The position numbers and the translations under genes were made by a program. Positions 15,013 to 22,478 of a stretch of 64,000 nucleotides of DNA are shown piece after piece. The first letter of the stretch is position 1, and each line of letters starts with the position of its first letter. The notes below the pieces were generated by a model that was not told the origin of the DNA, searched no databases, and saw nothing but the letters and a program-made list of their open reading frames with translations. Origin of the DNA: Flavobacterium jejuense (GTDB lineage Bacteria; Bacteroidota; Bacteroidia; Flavobacteriales; Flavobacteriaceae); the NCBI RefSeq assembly GCF_006491595.2, contig NZ_VEVQ02000001.1, forward strand, positions 541,468 through 605,467, written 5' to 3'.

Positions 15013-15975
15013 ATGACATTCGAAGAACAAATCAAAAAATTAGTTGCCGAATTTGAGGCAAAAAGCAAAGAAGTGGCAAAGCAATTAAATACTTATGCTG
15101 ACGAAATTGAGAAAAATGGAGAAGTGCTACAAGATAATGGAACGTTATTCAGCATCAAAAGTGATGAATATACCTATAATTTTGAATGGAAAGAAGTTTC
15201 TTTTCATGTGCCTATACCTGAAATTGGAAAAAATCAACAACGTGTTGTTTTAAAACTTCCAGAAATCACAATGGAAAACCGAGAAATTATTTTTGATGTA
15301 CCAACTACCCGCATGGTTGATAAAAAAATTGGTGAAAAACCAGAAATGACTTGTGGCTGGAAAATAACTAAAGTAGGATTTGGATTGAAAACTAAGACTT
15401 GGCAATGCACTACAAAATGGACACCAATTATTACAGCAATTCCTGAAGTTGTAATGAAAGAACATAAAATAATTACTAAAATTCCAAAAATAGTTTTTAA
15501 AGATAAAGAACTTATTTATGATATGCCAAGCATAACAATTAGAATGAAATTAGTAAAATTTAATTGTTTAGTAATTACAAGTGTAAATTATGATGGGGAA
15601 GAGGAAGCTATAGAAACAACATCTAAAAAAATTGAGTCAAAACAAGCAGAATTAAATGTGCTTTCCTTAAGTTTCGAGAACCAACTTGAATCATTAACCA
15701 TACAGATGATAAATGAAGAGTTCGACACAGCGGAATTAAAAGTTAGAGAACAATTTGAACCAATAACTTCTGATTATGAAAGTTCTATTGTGGAATGTAA
15801 AAATACCATTAGAGATTTGAAAAATAATAATGCAGTTGATGCCTTAAAAGTAGAAGAAAATAAACTTAATGACTTGATTGCTAAATTGAAAAAAGCTGTT
15901 GAACCGATGGAAAATATTTTGTCTGATTTATTGAAAGACAGACTTAATGCGATTAAAGAAGTTGAAAGCAAATAA
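15013..15975 (+). CDS. Uncharacterised coiled-coil/beta protein controlled by the two-component system
   Basis: 320 residues, cytosolic. The N-terminal ~45 residues are a charged helix; residues ~50-190 contain a repeated pattern of beta-like strands with regularly spaced motifs of the type VxLKLPEITMEN, FDVPTTRMVD, ITKIPKIVFKD and YDMPSITIRM, suggesting an internal repeat of about 20 residues. The C-terminal ~110 residues are a long Lys/Glu coiled coil. No family recognised. Two CGW/WQCTTKW cysteines lie in the middle. It follows operator copy A-right, so it is a probable target of the LuxR-type regulator. A hairpin at 16011 follows its stop. Confidence 0.65.
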   Translation: MTFEEQIKKLVAEFEAKSKEVAKQLNTYADEIEKNGEVLQDNGTLFSIKSDEYTYNFEWKEVSFHVPIPEIGKNQQRVVLKLPEITMENREIIFDVPTTRMVDKKIGEKPEMTCGWKITKVGFGLKTKTWQCTTKWTPIITAIPEVVMKEHKIITKIPKIVFKDKELIYDMPSITIRMKLVKFNCLVITSVNYDGEEEAIETTSKKIESKQAELNVLSLSFENQLESLTIQMINEEFDTAELKVREQFEPITSDYESSIVECKNTIRDLKNNNAVDALKVEENKLNDLIAKLKKAVEPMENILSDLLKDRLNAIKEVESK

Positions 15976-16010
15976 ACAAGTAGCCTAACGATGCTATGAG
16001 TAATTACTAG

Positions 16011-16057
16011 TTTGTAACCAATCTGAAAATCTATGCGTATTTTCAGATTGGTACAAA
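16011..16057. terminator. Hairpin after the 15013 gene
   Basis: ACCAATCTGAAAAT (16017-16030) pairs with ATTTTCAGATTGGT (16039-16052), extended outward by TTTGT/ACAAA. It is 41 nt after the stop codon and has no strong U-tract, so it may be a terminator or transcript-end hairpin. Confidence 0.5.
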
Positions 16058-16127
16058 CCTATAAAGTTAAATGCAAAATTTTGCAACTACTCTTAGCCTA
16101 GATCGATGATTTTGAACTTAGTATTAG

Positions 16128-16176
16128 TTATTATCGTTTTCTACTATGGCAACTCTAATTTTAGTTTTGTTTTATT
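16128..16176 (-). pseudogene. Degenerate copy of the response-regulator 5' end
   Basis: Read on the minus strand the sequence encodes KIRVAIVENDNN, matching KIRIAIVEDDKN at the start of the regulator gene (14620), but the ATG is changed to CTA and the frame is not continued as a gene. The similarity continues through the shared GAACAAAGTTGGGCAATAAA segment (matching GGACAAAGTTGGGCAATAAA at 14636) to the operator. It shows that the intergenic promoter block 14585-14850 was duplicated together with a stub of the regulator. Confidence 0.65.
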
Positions 16177-16211
16177 TTTTGAACAAAGTTGGGCAATAAA
16201 TAATGTGTCCA

Positions 16212-16234
16212 TAATTACCCTTTTGTGTGATAGT
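16212..16234 (-). promoter_or_regulatory. Operator copy B-left (decayed)
   Basis: TAATTACCCTTTTGTGTGAT corresponds to copy A-left, with the second half-site changed from CGGGT to GTGT. It faces only the regulator stub at 16128, so it has probably lost function. Confidence 0.5.
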
Positions 16235-16284
16235 CAAAAATAAATAGTCAAAACTTTCCAAAAAGAATGATTTTAACAGTTACA

Positions 16285-16337
16285 AAATATCACCCAAAAG
16301 GGTAATTGATTGGTATAGTGCTGTATAAATACCTTTG
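16285..16337 (+). promoter_or_regulatory. Operator copy B-right and promoter for the 16363 cassette
   Basis: ATCACCCAAAAGGGTAAT with the same ATTGGTATAGTG continuation as copy A-right, then TACCTTTG (16330-16337), an exact TAnnTTTG, 21 nt after the repeat. Start codon at 16363. Confidence 0.7.
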
Positions 16338-16362
16338 AAACATCAACCAATACAATAATATC

Positions 16363-17109
16363 ATGATAACAACAGCAATTAAAGAAAAATGTCATTCATT
16401 GAAATTTAATGAAAAAGAACAAAAAGAGTTATTAATTAAAAATTCATATACACTGCGAAAGTTAATAGGAGTATTAGGAATTTTATTGCCCGTTTTATTG
16501 CCATTACTTTTACTCTTTACAGATGGATTCACAGAAGTATTACCCTCTATAAGTCATTATTATTATACAAAATCAGGTCCGTTGTTTATTGCAATAATGT
16601 CTTTATTAGCTATTTTCTTTATAATATATAAAGAAAAATGTACAGACTTTATTATTTCATCAATTACTGGTATGGCTGCATTAATTGTTGTTCTACTACC
16701 AACAGATAGTTTGTTACAAGGATGTTTAAATATTTCTGAAAATCACATAGTTACTATTTTAGAAAAAAATCCTACTAGAGAAGCCTTTCATTATATAGCA
16801 GCAGCAATTTTCTTATTGTCCTTAGCCTATATGTCATTATTTCGCTTTACAAAAACTAGTGAAGGGTATGAAAAAGCTGAAATACAATTAAAATTTAGAC
16901 ATAAATTATATAGAACCCTTGGAGTGATAATGCTTCTATCTATAGTAATTATCTTTTTAGGAAGCGACTATTTTAATAAAATTGTTCCTAATTCATTTCA
17001 TGACTTTTACAAAACCCATCATCTTACTTTTTGGTTTGAAACCATTGCTGTGGAATGCTTTGGTATTTCATGGTTAGTAAAAGGAGGAGAATTTAAATTA
17101 AAAAAATAA
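16363..17109 (+). CDS. Six-helix membrane protein, two-component target
   Basis: 248 residues with about six transmembrane helices (LIGVLGILLPVLLPLLLLF; LFIAIMSLLAIFFII; SITGMAALIVVLLP; FHYIAAAIFLLSLAYMSLF; LGVIMLLSIVIIFLG; FWFETIAVECFGISWLV). A SHYYYTKSGPLF segment after helix 1, FHYIAAAIF, and HHLTFWFETIAVE near the C-terminus put His, Tyr and Glu residues in or near the membrane, reminiscent of DUF998-like proteins, but I cannot name it firmly. It is the first gene behind operator copy B-right and is followed after 19 nt by a secreted protein gene, so the two form an operon controlled by the LuxR-type regulator. Confidence 0.7.
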   Translation: MITTAIKEKCHSLKFNEKEQKELLIKNSYTLRKLIGVLGILLPVLLPLLLLFTDGFTEVLPSISHYYYTKSGPLFIAIMSLLAIFFIIYKEKCTDFIISSITGMAALIVVLLPTDSLLQGCLNISENHIVTILEKNPTREAFHYIAAAIFLLSLAYMSLFRFTKTSEGYEKAEIQLKFRHKLYRTLGVIMLLSIVIIFLGSDYFNKIVPNSFHDFYKTHHLTFWFETIAVECFGISWLVKGGEFKLKK

Positions 17110-17128
17110 CATTAAAAACTAAAACATC

Positions 17129-18424
17129 ATGAAAACGACAACATTCATCCTTTATTTTTTATTCTTTGGAATTATTGGCTACAGCCAAGTAGAAACCAAA
17201 GTAATTATTGTAGATTTGAGTAAACCACACATAAAGAGTGTTTTAATTTGCAAGGATTCATCTGGAGAAGTAGCAAATCCTCCTTGTGATAATGTTGATA
17301 GTAGCAAATGGCTATCTGTCCAATCTAAAGATATGATTTCCATTAAACTAATTAATGGAAATCCTTTAAAATTTGATTATAAGATTGATACAAAAAATAT
17401 CATTTTTTATAATGATAATGTAGATAATAATTTAAATCAAATAATTAGTGAAATTGAAAGACTATCAATTGCGCCTAGTATAGCTTATGCAGTTCCCATG
17501 GGAACAATTCAAAATATTGTTGATACTAATAATCGATTGTTTATTAGTATTAATGAATTAAATATTGAAGTAGATACTTTTTATGAAACTTTGAAGCAAA
17601 AAAAGGTTCTTACAGAAGAGGATTATATAGATAGGAGTGTTGAATTGTTAAAAGAAAGTAAAAATATTTTAAAAGAAACTTATGAAAATGATAATGAGCT
17701 CCAATCATTTGTAAAGGATCCAAATTATAATGACGTTAAAAAAGTAGCAATTGCTAATAAGAATATGGCTGCAAAAAGTGTTGATAATATAATAAATAAA
17801 TTATACTCAATAAATTTAGATAGTTATACTTTACCAATTGACATTCAAGGTCAAAATATTGATGCCATAGAATTTAAATTGAAACGATTTGATAAAGAAA
17901 CAAAAGAAGAAGATATCAATTTTGCATCGAAACCTTATAATATTTGGATTAAAGGTGGTTTAAAAATAGATGTTAGTGCTGGATTATTTTTTAGTTCACT
18001 CTATGATTACGAATTTGACAAAAGAGATGATTTAAGTACTTCTGGAAACAAAATTATAACCTTAAAGAATAAAGGAGAATATGATTTGGCATTTGGTTCT
18101 ATGATTAATACATATGTTCGTATGAATTCTTGGGTAGTGCCAACTCTTAATTTTGGTGCGGCATTAACTCAAAATGAGAAATTACAAGTACTTTTCGGTG
18201 GTGGACTTATATTAGGAAAGCAAGAACGAATTATTCTTACTGCTGGTATTTCTATGGGAAAAGTAGAAAGAATTGCTGATTCTTATAGTGTAGGAGAATC
18301 CTATAACCTTGGAGATTCTGGCACTATCCCTACACAAAGCGAGTTTAAATTTGGAAACTTTTTTGGAATAACCTATAATTTATCTAAGGTTAAGAAAATA
18401 AGTTTGGATAAAGGAATAGAATAA
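17129..18424 (+). CDS. Secreted protein of unknown function, second gene of two-component target operon
   Basis: 431 residues with a typical signal peptide (TTTFILYFLFFGIIGYSQ, cleavage near residue 20). The central part (~120-260) is helical and charged; the C-terminal ~130 residues contain alternating glycine-rich strands (IKGGLKIDVSAGLFFSS, LQVLFGGGLILG, KFGNFFGITYNL) resembling an outer-membrane beta-barrel or porin-like end. Family not recognised. It lies 19 nt after the membrane protein gene and probably belongs to its operon. An envelope-stress or envelope-composition role is inference. Confidence 0.65.
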   Translation: MKTTTFILYFLFFGIIGYSQVETKVIIVDLSKPHIKSVLICKDSSGEVANPPCDNVDSSKWLSVQSKDMISIKLINGNPLKFDYKIDTKNIIFYNDNVDNNLNQIISEIERLSIAPSIAYAVPMGTIQNIVDTNNRLFISINELNIEVDTFYETLKQKKVLTEEDYIDRSVELLKESKNILKETYENDNELQSFVKDPNYNDVKKVAIANKNMAAKSVDNIINKLYSINLDSYTLPIDIQGQNIDAIEFKLKRFDKETKEEDINFASKPYNIWIKGGLKIDVSAGLFFSSLYDYEFDKRDDLSTSGNKIITLKNKGEYDLAFGSMINTYVRMNSWVVPTLNFGAALTQNEKLQVLFGGGLILGKQERIILTAGISMGKVERIADSYSVGESYNLGDSGTIPTQSEFKFGNFFGITYNLSKVKKISLDKGIE

Positions 18425-18458
18425 ACATTCCATTATTATTAATCACAAAACCCACTCC

Positions 18459-18496
18459 TACGTAAAATAATTACGCAGGAGTGGTTTTACTTTGTA
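18459..18496 (+). promoter_or_regulatory. RNA-repair box 4 plus promoter element
   Basis: TACGTAAAATAATTACGCA at 18459-18477, 13-nt gap, TTTGTA at 18491-18496. The leader to the next ATG is about 80 nt and contains a small hairpin (AAACG 18530-18534 / CGTTT 18547-18551), unlike the short leaders at the other boxes. Confidence 0.75.
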
Positions 18497-18574
18497 CCAT
18501 AATCTAATAGTACTTAACTATTGCTTTGAAAACGTAGGACAATCTTCGTTTCCAAAACAATAAATTAATTAAAA

Positions 18575-18868
18575 ATGAATATCAAAATTCAAAAACTATT
18601 AGAAGGAGAAACCATTGTTTCTCGAGAAGCCGGTAACAGTATGTTACCCATTTTAAAGTCCAAGCAAGCCGTTCGATTGGCACCCACGAGTTGGGAAGAA
18701 TGTAAAGTGGGTGATATCGTCTATTGTAAAGTAAGAGGCAACGTGTATACGCATTTAGTAAAAGCTAAAAACGAAAGAAGAGGATTACAAATAGGCAATA
18801 ATCACGGACACATAAACGGCTGGACCAAGCAAGTATATGGAAAAGTAATTGAGATTCTCAAGGACTAG
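18575..18868 (+). CDS. Small soluble S24/S26 peptidase-like protein
   Basis: 97 residues, no membrane helix and no DNA-binding domain. The sequence has the S24/S26 fold signature: REAGNSMLPILK with the Ser-Met pair (Ser23), GDIVYCKVRG, YTHLVKA with a His in the position of the Ser-His dyad of SipW-like signal peptidases, and IGNNHGHINGW before the C-terminus. It is the only gene behind RNA-repair box 4. It might process a protein of the regulon or be a co-regulated sensor; neither is shown by the sequence. LexA-type self-cleavage is less likely because the Ser-Lys pattern is not clear. Confidence 0.72.
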   Translation: MNIKIQKLLEGETIVSREAGNSMLPILKSKQAVRLAPTSWEECKVGDIVYCKVRGNVYTHLVKAKNERRGLQIGNNHGHINGWTKQVYGKVIEILKD

Positions 18869-19177
18869 CTGTATGCTTTTTTAGTTTTTGGTTGTAGGTT
18901 ATAAGTTGTAGGTTATAAGTTGTAGGTTGTAAGTTGTAGGTTGTAAGTTTTGGGTTGTATGTTTTGGGTCGTGTATTATTTGCTTTTCACTTTTCACTAT
19001 TTAGTACTCACTTTTCACTATTTCACAGTTTGGTACGATATTGGTTAGGGTTTTGTTCGGGAAAGCTTCGGAAAGGGGTACCACAACCCCGAACATGACT
19101 CGAACAAAACCGCTACAAAACCATACCAAAACTAGAATGGATTTAGTAAAAGCAGATTAACATAAAAAAGGAAAACT
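18869..19177. repeat. Gene-free stretch with simple repeats and a structured element
   Basis: 18890-18970 is a run of short direct repeats of the type TTGTAGGTTATAAG and TTGTAGGTTGTAAG. Then come two CTTTTCACT... copies (18971-19025) and the inverted-repeat block described separately at 19029-19130. No ORF with support. TAnnTTTG is not obvious before the 19178 gene. Confidence 0.55.
19029..19130 (+). ncRNA. Nested inverted-repeat element, possible structured RNA
   Basis: An outer stem TTTGGTA (19029-19035) / TACCAAA (19124-19130), a middle stem GGTTTTGTTCG (19049-19059) / CGAACAAAACC (19101-19111) and an inner GGGG/CCCC hairpin (19075 to 19090) nest inside each other. GC content is well above the surroundings. 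It ends 48 nt before ATG 19178. It may be a structured leader RNA, a regulatory element or a miniature repetitive element. Confidence 0.5.
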
Positions 19178-19891
19178 ATGGCCATTATAAAAACACCAGG
19201 AAATTACCCAAAACGCATAGGGAATTATGTAATTTATACCTCAAGAGAACAAATTATTCTACGAAGCATCAGTGGGTTTACAAGTGCAGCGTTGAAGAAA
19301 AGTGCGAAGTATAAAAAATGCCGACAAAACGCAAGTGAGTTTGGTAGGCTTTCCGCTTTGTGTAAAACGATACGCATTGCCTTACAACCCATTTTGCCTA
19401 AAGCGAATAATTTAGCTATAGTGAATGGTTGTACCAAAATTATGCGAGAAGTCATGACGTTTGATACCGTTTCTAAAAAAGGCATGCGAACATTAGAAGC
19501 CGGTTTGAGTACCATTGAAGGGAAATTGCATTTGCAAAACTATCAGTTTAACCCTCAAATCACTTATGCATTACCAGTTACAGTAAGCGATACAGTTACT
19601 ATAGACGCTACAGCTATCGTTTTCCCAAAACAAAGTCAGTACGTAGCAGCTACTGTACATTATTTAGATTGCGACTGGGAAACCAAAAATCATATGCTAA
19701 TAACAGGAGAAAAAACGTTGTACAAAAGAAACGAAATACCAGCCATCCTAACGTTACCTTTGCCAGAAGAAACAACCAAAGGAACTGTTTTTACGATACT
19801 AGAACTGGCATTTTACAAAAAAGTAAAGGGAAATTTAGTAACTATGGAGGAGGATAGTAGTAAAGTGGTGATGATTTTGCGTGTGGAGTAG
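19178..19891 (+). CDS. Uncharacterised protein following the structured element
   Basis: 237 residues, soluble, basic N-terminus (NYPKRIGNYVIYTSREQIILRS, then KKSAKYKKCRQNASEFGR). The first half is helical; the second half (~120-237) is a beta-rich region with alternating hydrophobic strands. No family recognised. It is flanked on both sides by intergenic repeat blocks (18890-19130 and 19892-20440), which suggests a mobile or recently rearranged cassette. Its codon use looks less AT-rich than that of the 21306-25417 operon. Confidence 0.6.
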   Translation: MAIIKTPGNYPKRIGNYVIYTSREQIILRSISGFTSAALKKSAKYKKCRQNASEFGRLSALCKTIRIALQPILPKANNLAIVNGCTKIMREVMTFDTVSKKGMRTLEAGLSTIEGKLHLQNYQFNPQITYALPVTVSDTVTIDATAIVFPKQSQYVAATVHYLDCDWETKNHMLITGEKTLYKRNEIPAILTLPLPEETTKGTVFTILELAFYKKVKGNLVTMEEDSSKVVMILRVE

Positions 19892-20440
19892 GGTTCTAGG
19901 TTGTAAGTTCTAGGTTGTCTCAGTTTGTGTTGATTGTTGTAGGTTCTATGTTGTAGGTTTTAAGTGATGTGGATTACAAAACAGAATTCTCAATCTTGTC
20001 ATGCTGTAAGCATCTCACAAGTAGCGTACGCAATCAAAATCCTCAATGCTGTACCATAAGTAGCGCAAACTTTATAGAGTTTCAAGTGAGACCCTTACAG
20101 GGTGACAGTATTGTGTGTAGCTGTTGGTAAAAAAAATCGGTTTACTTTCACAATTCTTATCCACAATCCATTTACACACAAACTGATAGAATAGGTTCTC
20201 TGTTCTCTGTTCTCTGTTGTCTGTTGTCTGTTGTCTGTTTTGGGTTGTTTAAATCACAAAATCAATCTGTGAGAATAAGTGAAATCAGCGTGCTCAGCGT
20301 TCCATTTACACCCAATCTGAGAAAACATAGAACCTACAACCTACAACAGTTAACAATCAACACAAACTGAGACAACCTATAACCTAGAACATACAACCTA
20401 CAACCTACAACAAAAAAACAGGTAAAAATACCTATATCCA
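19892..20440. repeat. Intergenic repeat block with a large inverted repeat
   Basis: 19907-19950 (GTTCTAGGTTGTCTCAGTTT...) reappears inverted at 20326-20390. Between them are TTGTCATGCTGTAAGCATCT and ACAAGTAGCG motifs (19996-20090), which are related to repeats at 60860 and 63670, and a microsatellite-like run of TTCTCTG/TTGTCTG units (20191-20240). No coding potential. AGGTAAAAATACCT at 20420-20433 is a short palindrome just before the promoter of the next gene. Confidence 0.6.
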
Positions 20441-20457
20441 CCAACCCGTTTTATTAC

Positions 20458-20465
20458 TATATTTG
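20458..20465 (+). promoter_or_regulatory. -7 promoter element of the RlaP-like gene
   Basis: TATATTTG matches TAnnTTTG and lies 12 nt before ATG 20478. It argues against the in-frame TTG at 20463, which falls inside this element. A palindrome AGGTAAAAATACCT (20420-20433) about 25 nt upstream may be an operator. No RNA-repair box is present here. Confidence 0.55.
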
Positions 20466-20477
20466 AGAAACACGATT

Positions 20478-21227
20478 ATGAAAGATAAAATACTTGAAAA
20501 ACTAAAAGAGATAGAACTTCAAAAAGGAGTGGAGTTGTTATATGCTGTTGAAAGTGGGAGTAGAGCTTGGGGTTTTGCTTCTCCAGATAGTGATTATGAC
20601 ATCCGTTTTATTTACAAACACGATTTGGATTATTATTTGTCGCTTTGGGAACAACCCGATACTATTGAATTCATGACTGCAGACGATTTAGACGGCTCTG
20701 GTTGGGATTTACGGAAAACCGTAAGGTTACTGGCCAAATCCAACGCATCTTTGCTGGAATGGATTTTTTCTCCAGTAGTGTATTATGAAAATGAAGCGTT
20801 TATGCAACAACTAAGAACCTTGGCAAAAGACTGTTTTTCACCAGTGGCTTGTTTGCACCATTATTTGGGGACGACTAAAAACTTCATGGCCGTTTGCGAA
20901 CAAGAAGAAGTAAAACTAAAAAGCTATTTCTATGCCTTGCGAACGGCTTTAGCCGGAAAATGGATTATAGAAAACAATACCTTTCCACCAGTAGCTTTTA
21001 TGGAATTGTTACCTATTGCTCCACAAAACATAAAAGACAAAGTAAAAGAATTAATGGAAATAAAAGCCAACCAAAACGAAACCTATTTACACCCAAAAGA
21101 AGCACTAATCACCAACTTCTTACAGGAAACAGTAGCTTTTAACCAAGAAAATGCGAGTGGTTTGGGAAGTGGGAAGAAAAGGAGTGTGGAATTGGATGGG
21201 GTTTTTAGGGGGATGATAAAAAGTTAA
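20478..21227 (+). CDS. RlaP-family nucleotidyltransferase (RNA-repair pathway DNA polymerase beta family)
   Basis: 249 residues. The nucleotidyltransferase active site is YAVESGSRAWGFASPDSDYDIRF... (residues ~19-42): the GS helix followed by the DSDYD metal-binding pair. The rest, with WDLRKTVRLLAKSNASLLEW and YFYALRTALAGKWI, is the helical part typical of the RlaP (YcgL-like) family, which was named for its association with RNA ligases. It could add or remove nucleotides, perhaps rebuilding lost 3' nucleotides of damaged RNA; the reaction is not established. A second family member is at 45533. It starts 12 nt after a TATATTTG element and precedes the defence-like operon by 78 nt. Confidence 0.82.
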   Translation: MKDKILEKLKEIELQKGVELLYAVESGSRAWGFASPDSDYDIRFIYKHDLDYYLSLWEQPDTIEFMTADDLDGSGWDLRKTVRLLAKSNASLLEWIFSPVVYYENEAFMQQLRTLAKDCFSPVACLHHYLGTTKNFMAVCEQEEVKLKSYFYALRTALAGKWIIENNTFPPVAFMELLPIAPQNIKDKVKELMEIKANQNETYLHPKEALITNFLQETVAFNQENASGLGSGKKRSVELDGVFRGMIKS

Positions 21228-21305
21228 TTGTATATTAGTTTAATAATGAAAAACAATTTACTTTGCGTTAATTATCTTAGATTTAAAAAAAACAAAATCA
21301 TATTT

Positions 21306-22478
21306 ATGAAAGTCCAAAGTTTTATTATAGAAGGGTTGTTTGACGAAGTATTCAAAATCAATATAAAAGATAATAAATTAATAATAGTAGCTGATAACGG
21401 ATCAGGTAAAACCACAATTTTAAGGTTATTGTATTTTTTTCTAACAAAACAATGGGCTAAAATTATTGAATATGAATTTGATAAGATTATTGCAACAATA
21501 AATGACAAAGAATATATTTTTAAAAGAAAAGAGTTTAAGGCAAATAAGATATCAAAAAAAATTTATAATAATTTAGCAAAGAAATACAGTAATTATTCAT
21601 CTTTTATTAATAACGTATTTTTAAAATATAATTTAAATGATTTAAAATCAAATTTATATATGATTGATGAAATAGAACAAGATTATGATGTTCCAAAAAA
21701 TTTGATTTTATCATTAATTGACGAGTTAGAGTTAAAGAAGTTTGATGACTCAGTTTTTGATTGGGAAATTAATGTTATTTATTTGCCTACTTATAGAAGA
21801 ATAGAAAAAGATTATTTTTCAATATATGGTGATATTGATAAACGAGTATCTAATTATATTCTTACTTTATATCCTGAAATTAGAAATATAATAATTAAGG
21901 AGAAAAGTCAAAATAATAGTGATTTTAGTGAAACTGAAGAAGATTTAAATAAGATTTTTACTAAAATTATAAGTTCTAGAAATAATGAAAAATGGTTGAA
22001 AAATAAGACAATTGTTGATAAGCTTGAAATGATTGAATTTGGTATGACTGATGTTAATTTCAGACTAAAAGAATTTTATCAATTGAATTTGGATAAAAAA
22101 AATGAATTAATAGTTAGTTTTATCGAACTAATTAATAGGTACTTCAATAAAGAAAAAACTCTTTTTTTTGATGACCAATATTGTGAGTTGTTTTTAAAAA
22201 ATAATAATAAAAATATCATAACTAATTTGCATGATTTATCATCTGGTGAGAAACAATTAATATCTCTTTTTAGTCATTTATTTTTTGATGATAAAAAATC
22301 TTTTGTTATTGTAGATGAGCCAGAAATTTCGCTATCAATAGCTTGGCAAGAGATGATATTAAATGATATAATTAATCATAGTATAGGAACCATTGTAGCA
22401 ACGCATTCACCTTTTATAGTTAATAATTTGCTTAGAGAAAATACTTGTGGAATAAAAGAATTCTTAATAAATGAGTAA
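21306..22478 (+). CDS. ABC/SMC-type ATPase, AriA-like (PARIS)
   Basis: 390 residues from ATG 21306. Walker A is ADNGSGKTT (~29-37), the signature LSSGEKQL lies near residue 320, Walker B is FVIVDEPEISL (~340) and a switch ATHSP follows (~370). The middle is long, helical and Lys-rich, as in OLD/AAA15 ATPases. An ABC ATPase of this size translationally coupled to a DUF4435 protein is the PARIS (AriA-AriB) arrangement, in which AriA forms a sensor complex that holds and releases the AriB nuclease. The gene overlaps the next by eight nt. In-frame upstream starts (TTG 21228, ATG 21246) exist, but the domain begins at MKVQSFIIEG. The DNA is much more AT-rich than the flanking genes, suggesting transfer. 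Confidence 0.75.
   Translation: MKVQSFIIEGLFDEVFKINIKDNKLIIVADNGSGKTTILRLLYFFLTKQWAKIIEYEFDKIIATINDKEYIFKRKEFKANKISKKIYNNLAKKYSNYSSFINNVFLKYNLNDLKSNLYMIDEIEQDYDVPKNLILSLIDELELKKFDDSVFDWEINVIYLPTYRRIEKDYFSIYGDIDKRVSNYILTLYPEIRNIIIKEKSQNNSDFSETEEDLNKIFTKIISSRNNEKWLKNKTIVDKLEMIEFGMTDVNFRLKEFYQLNLDKKNELIVSFIELINRYFNKEKTLFFDDQYCELFLKNNNKNIITNLHDLSSGEKQLISLFSHLFFDDKKSFVIVDEPEISLSIAWQEMILNDIINHSIGTIVATHSPFIVNNLLRENTCGIKEFLINE

Noticed and set aside
18575..18868. LexA/UmuD-type SOS regulator
   Set aside because: No DNA-binding domain and the residue pattern fits Ser-His S26 enzymes better than the Ser-Lys S24 group.
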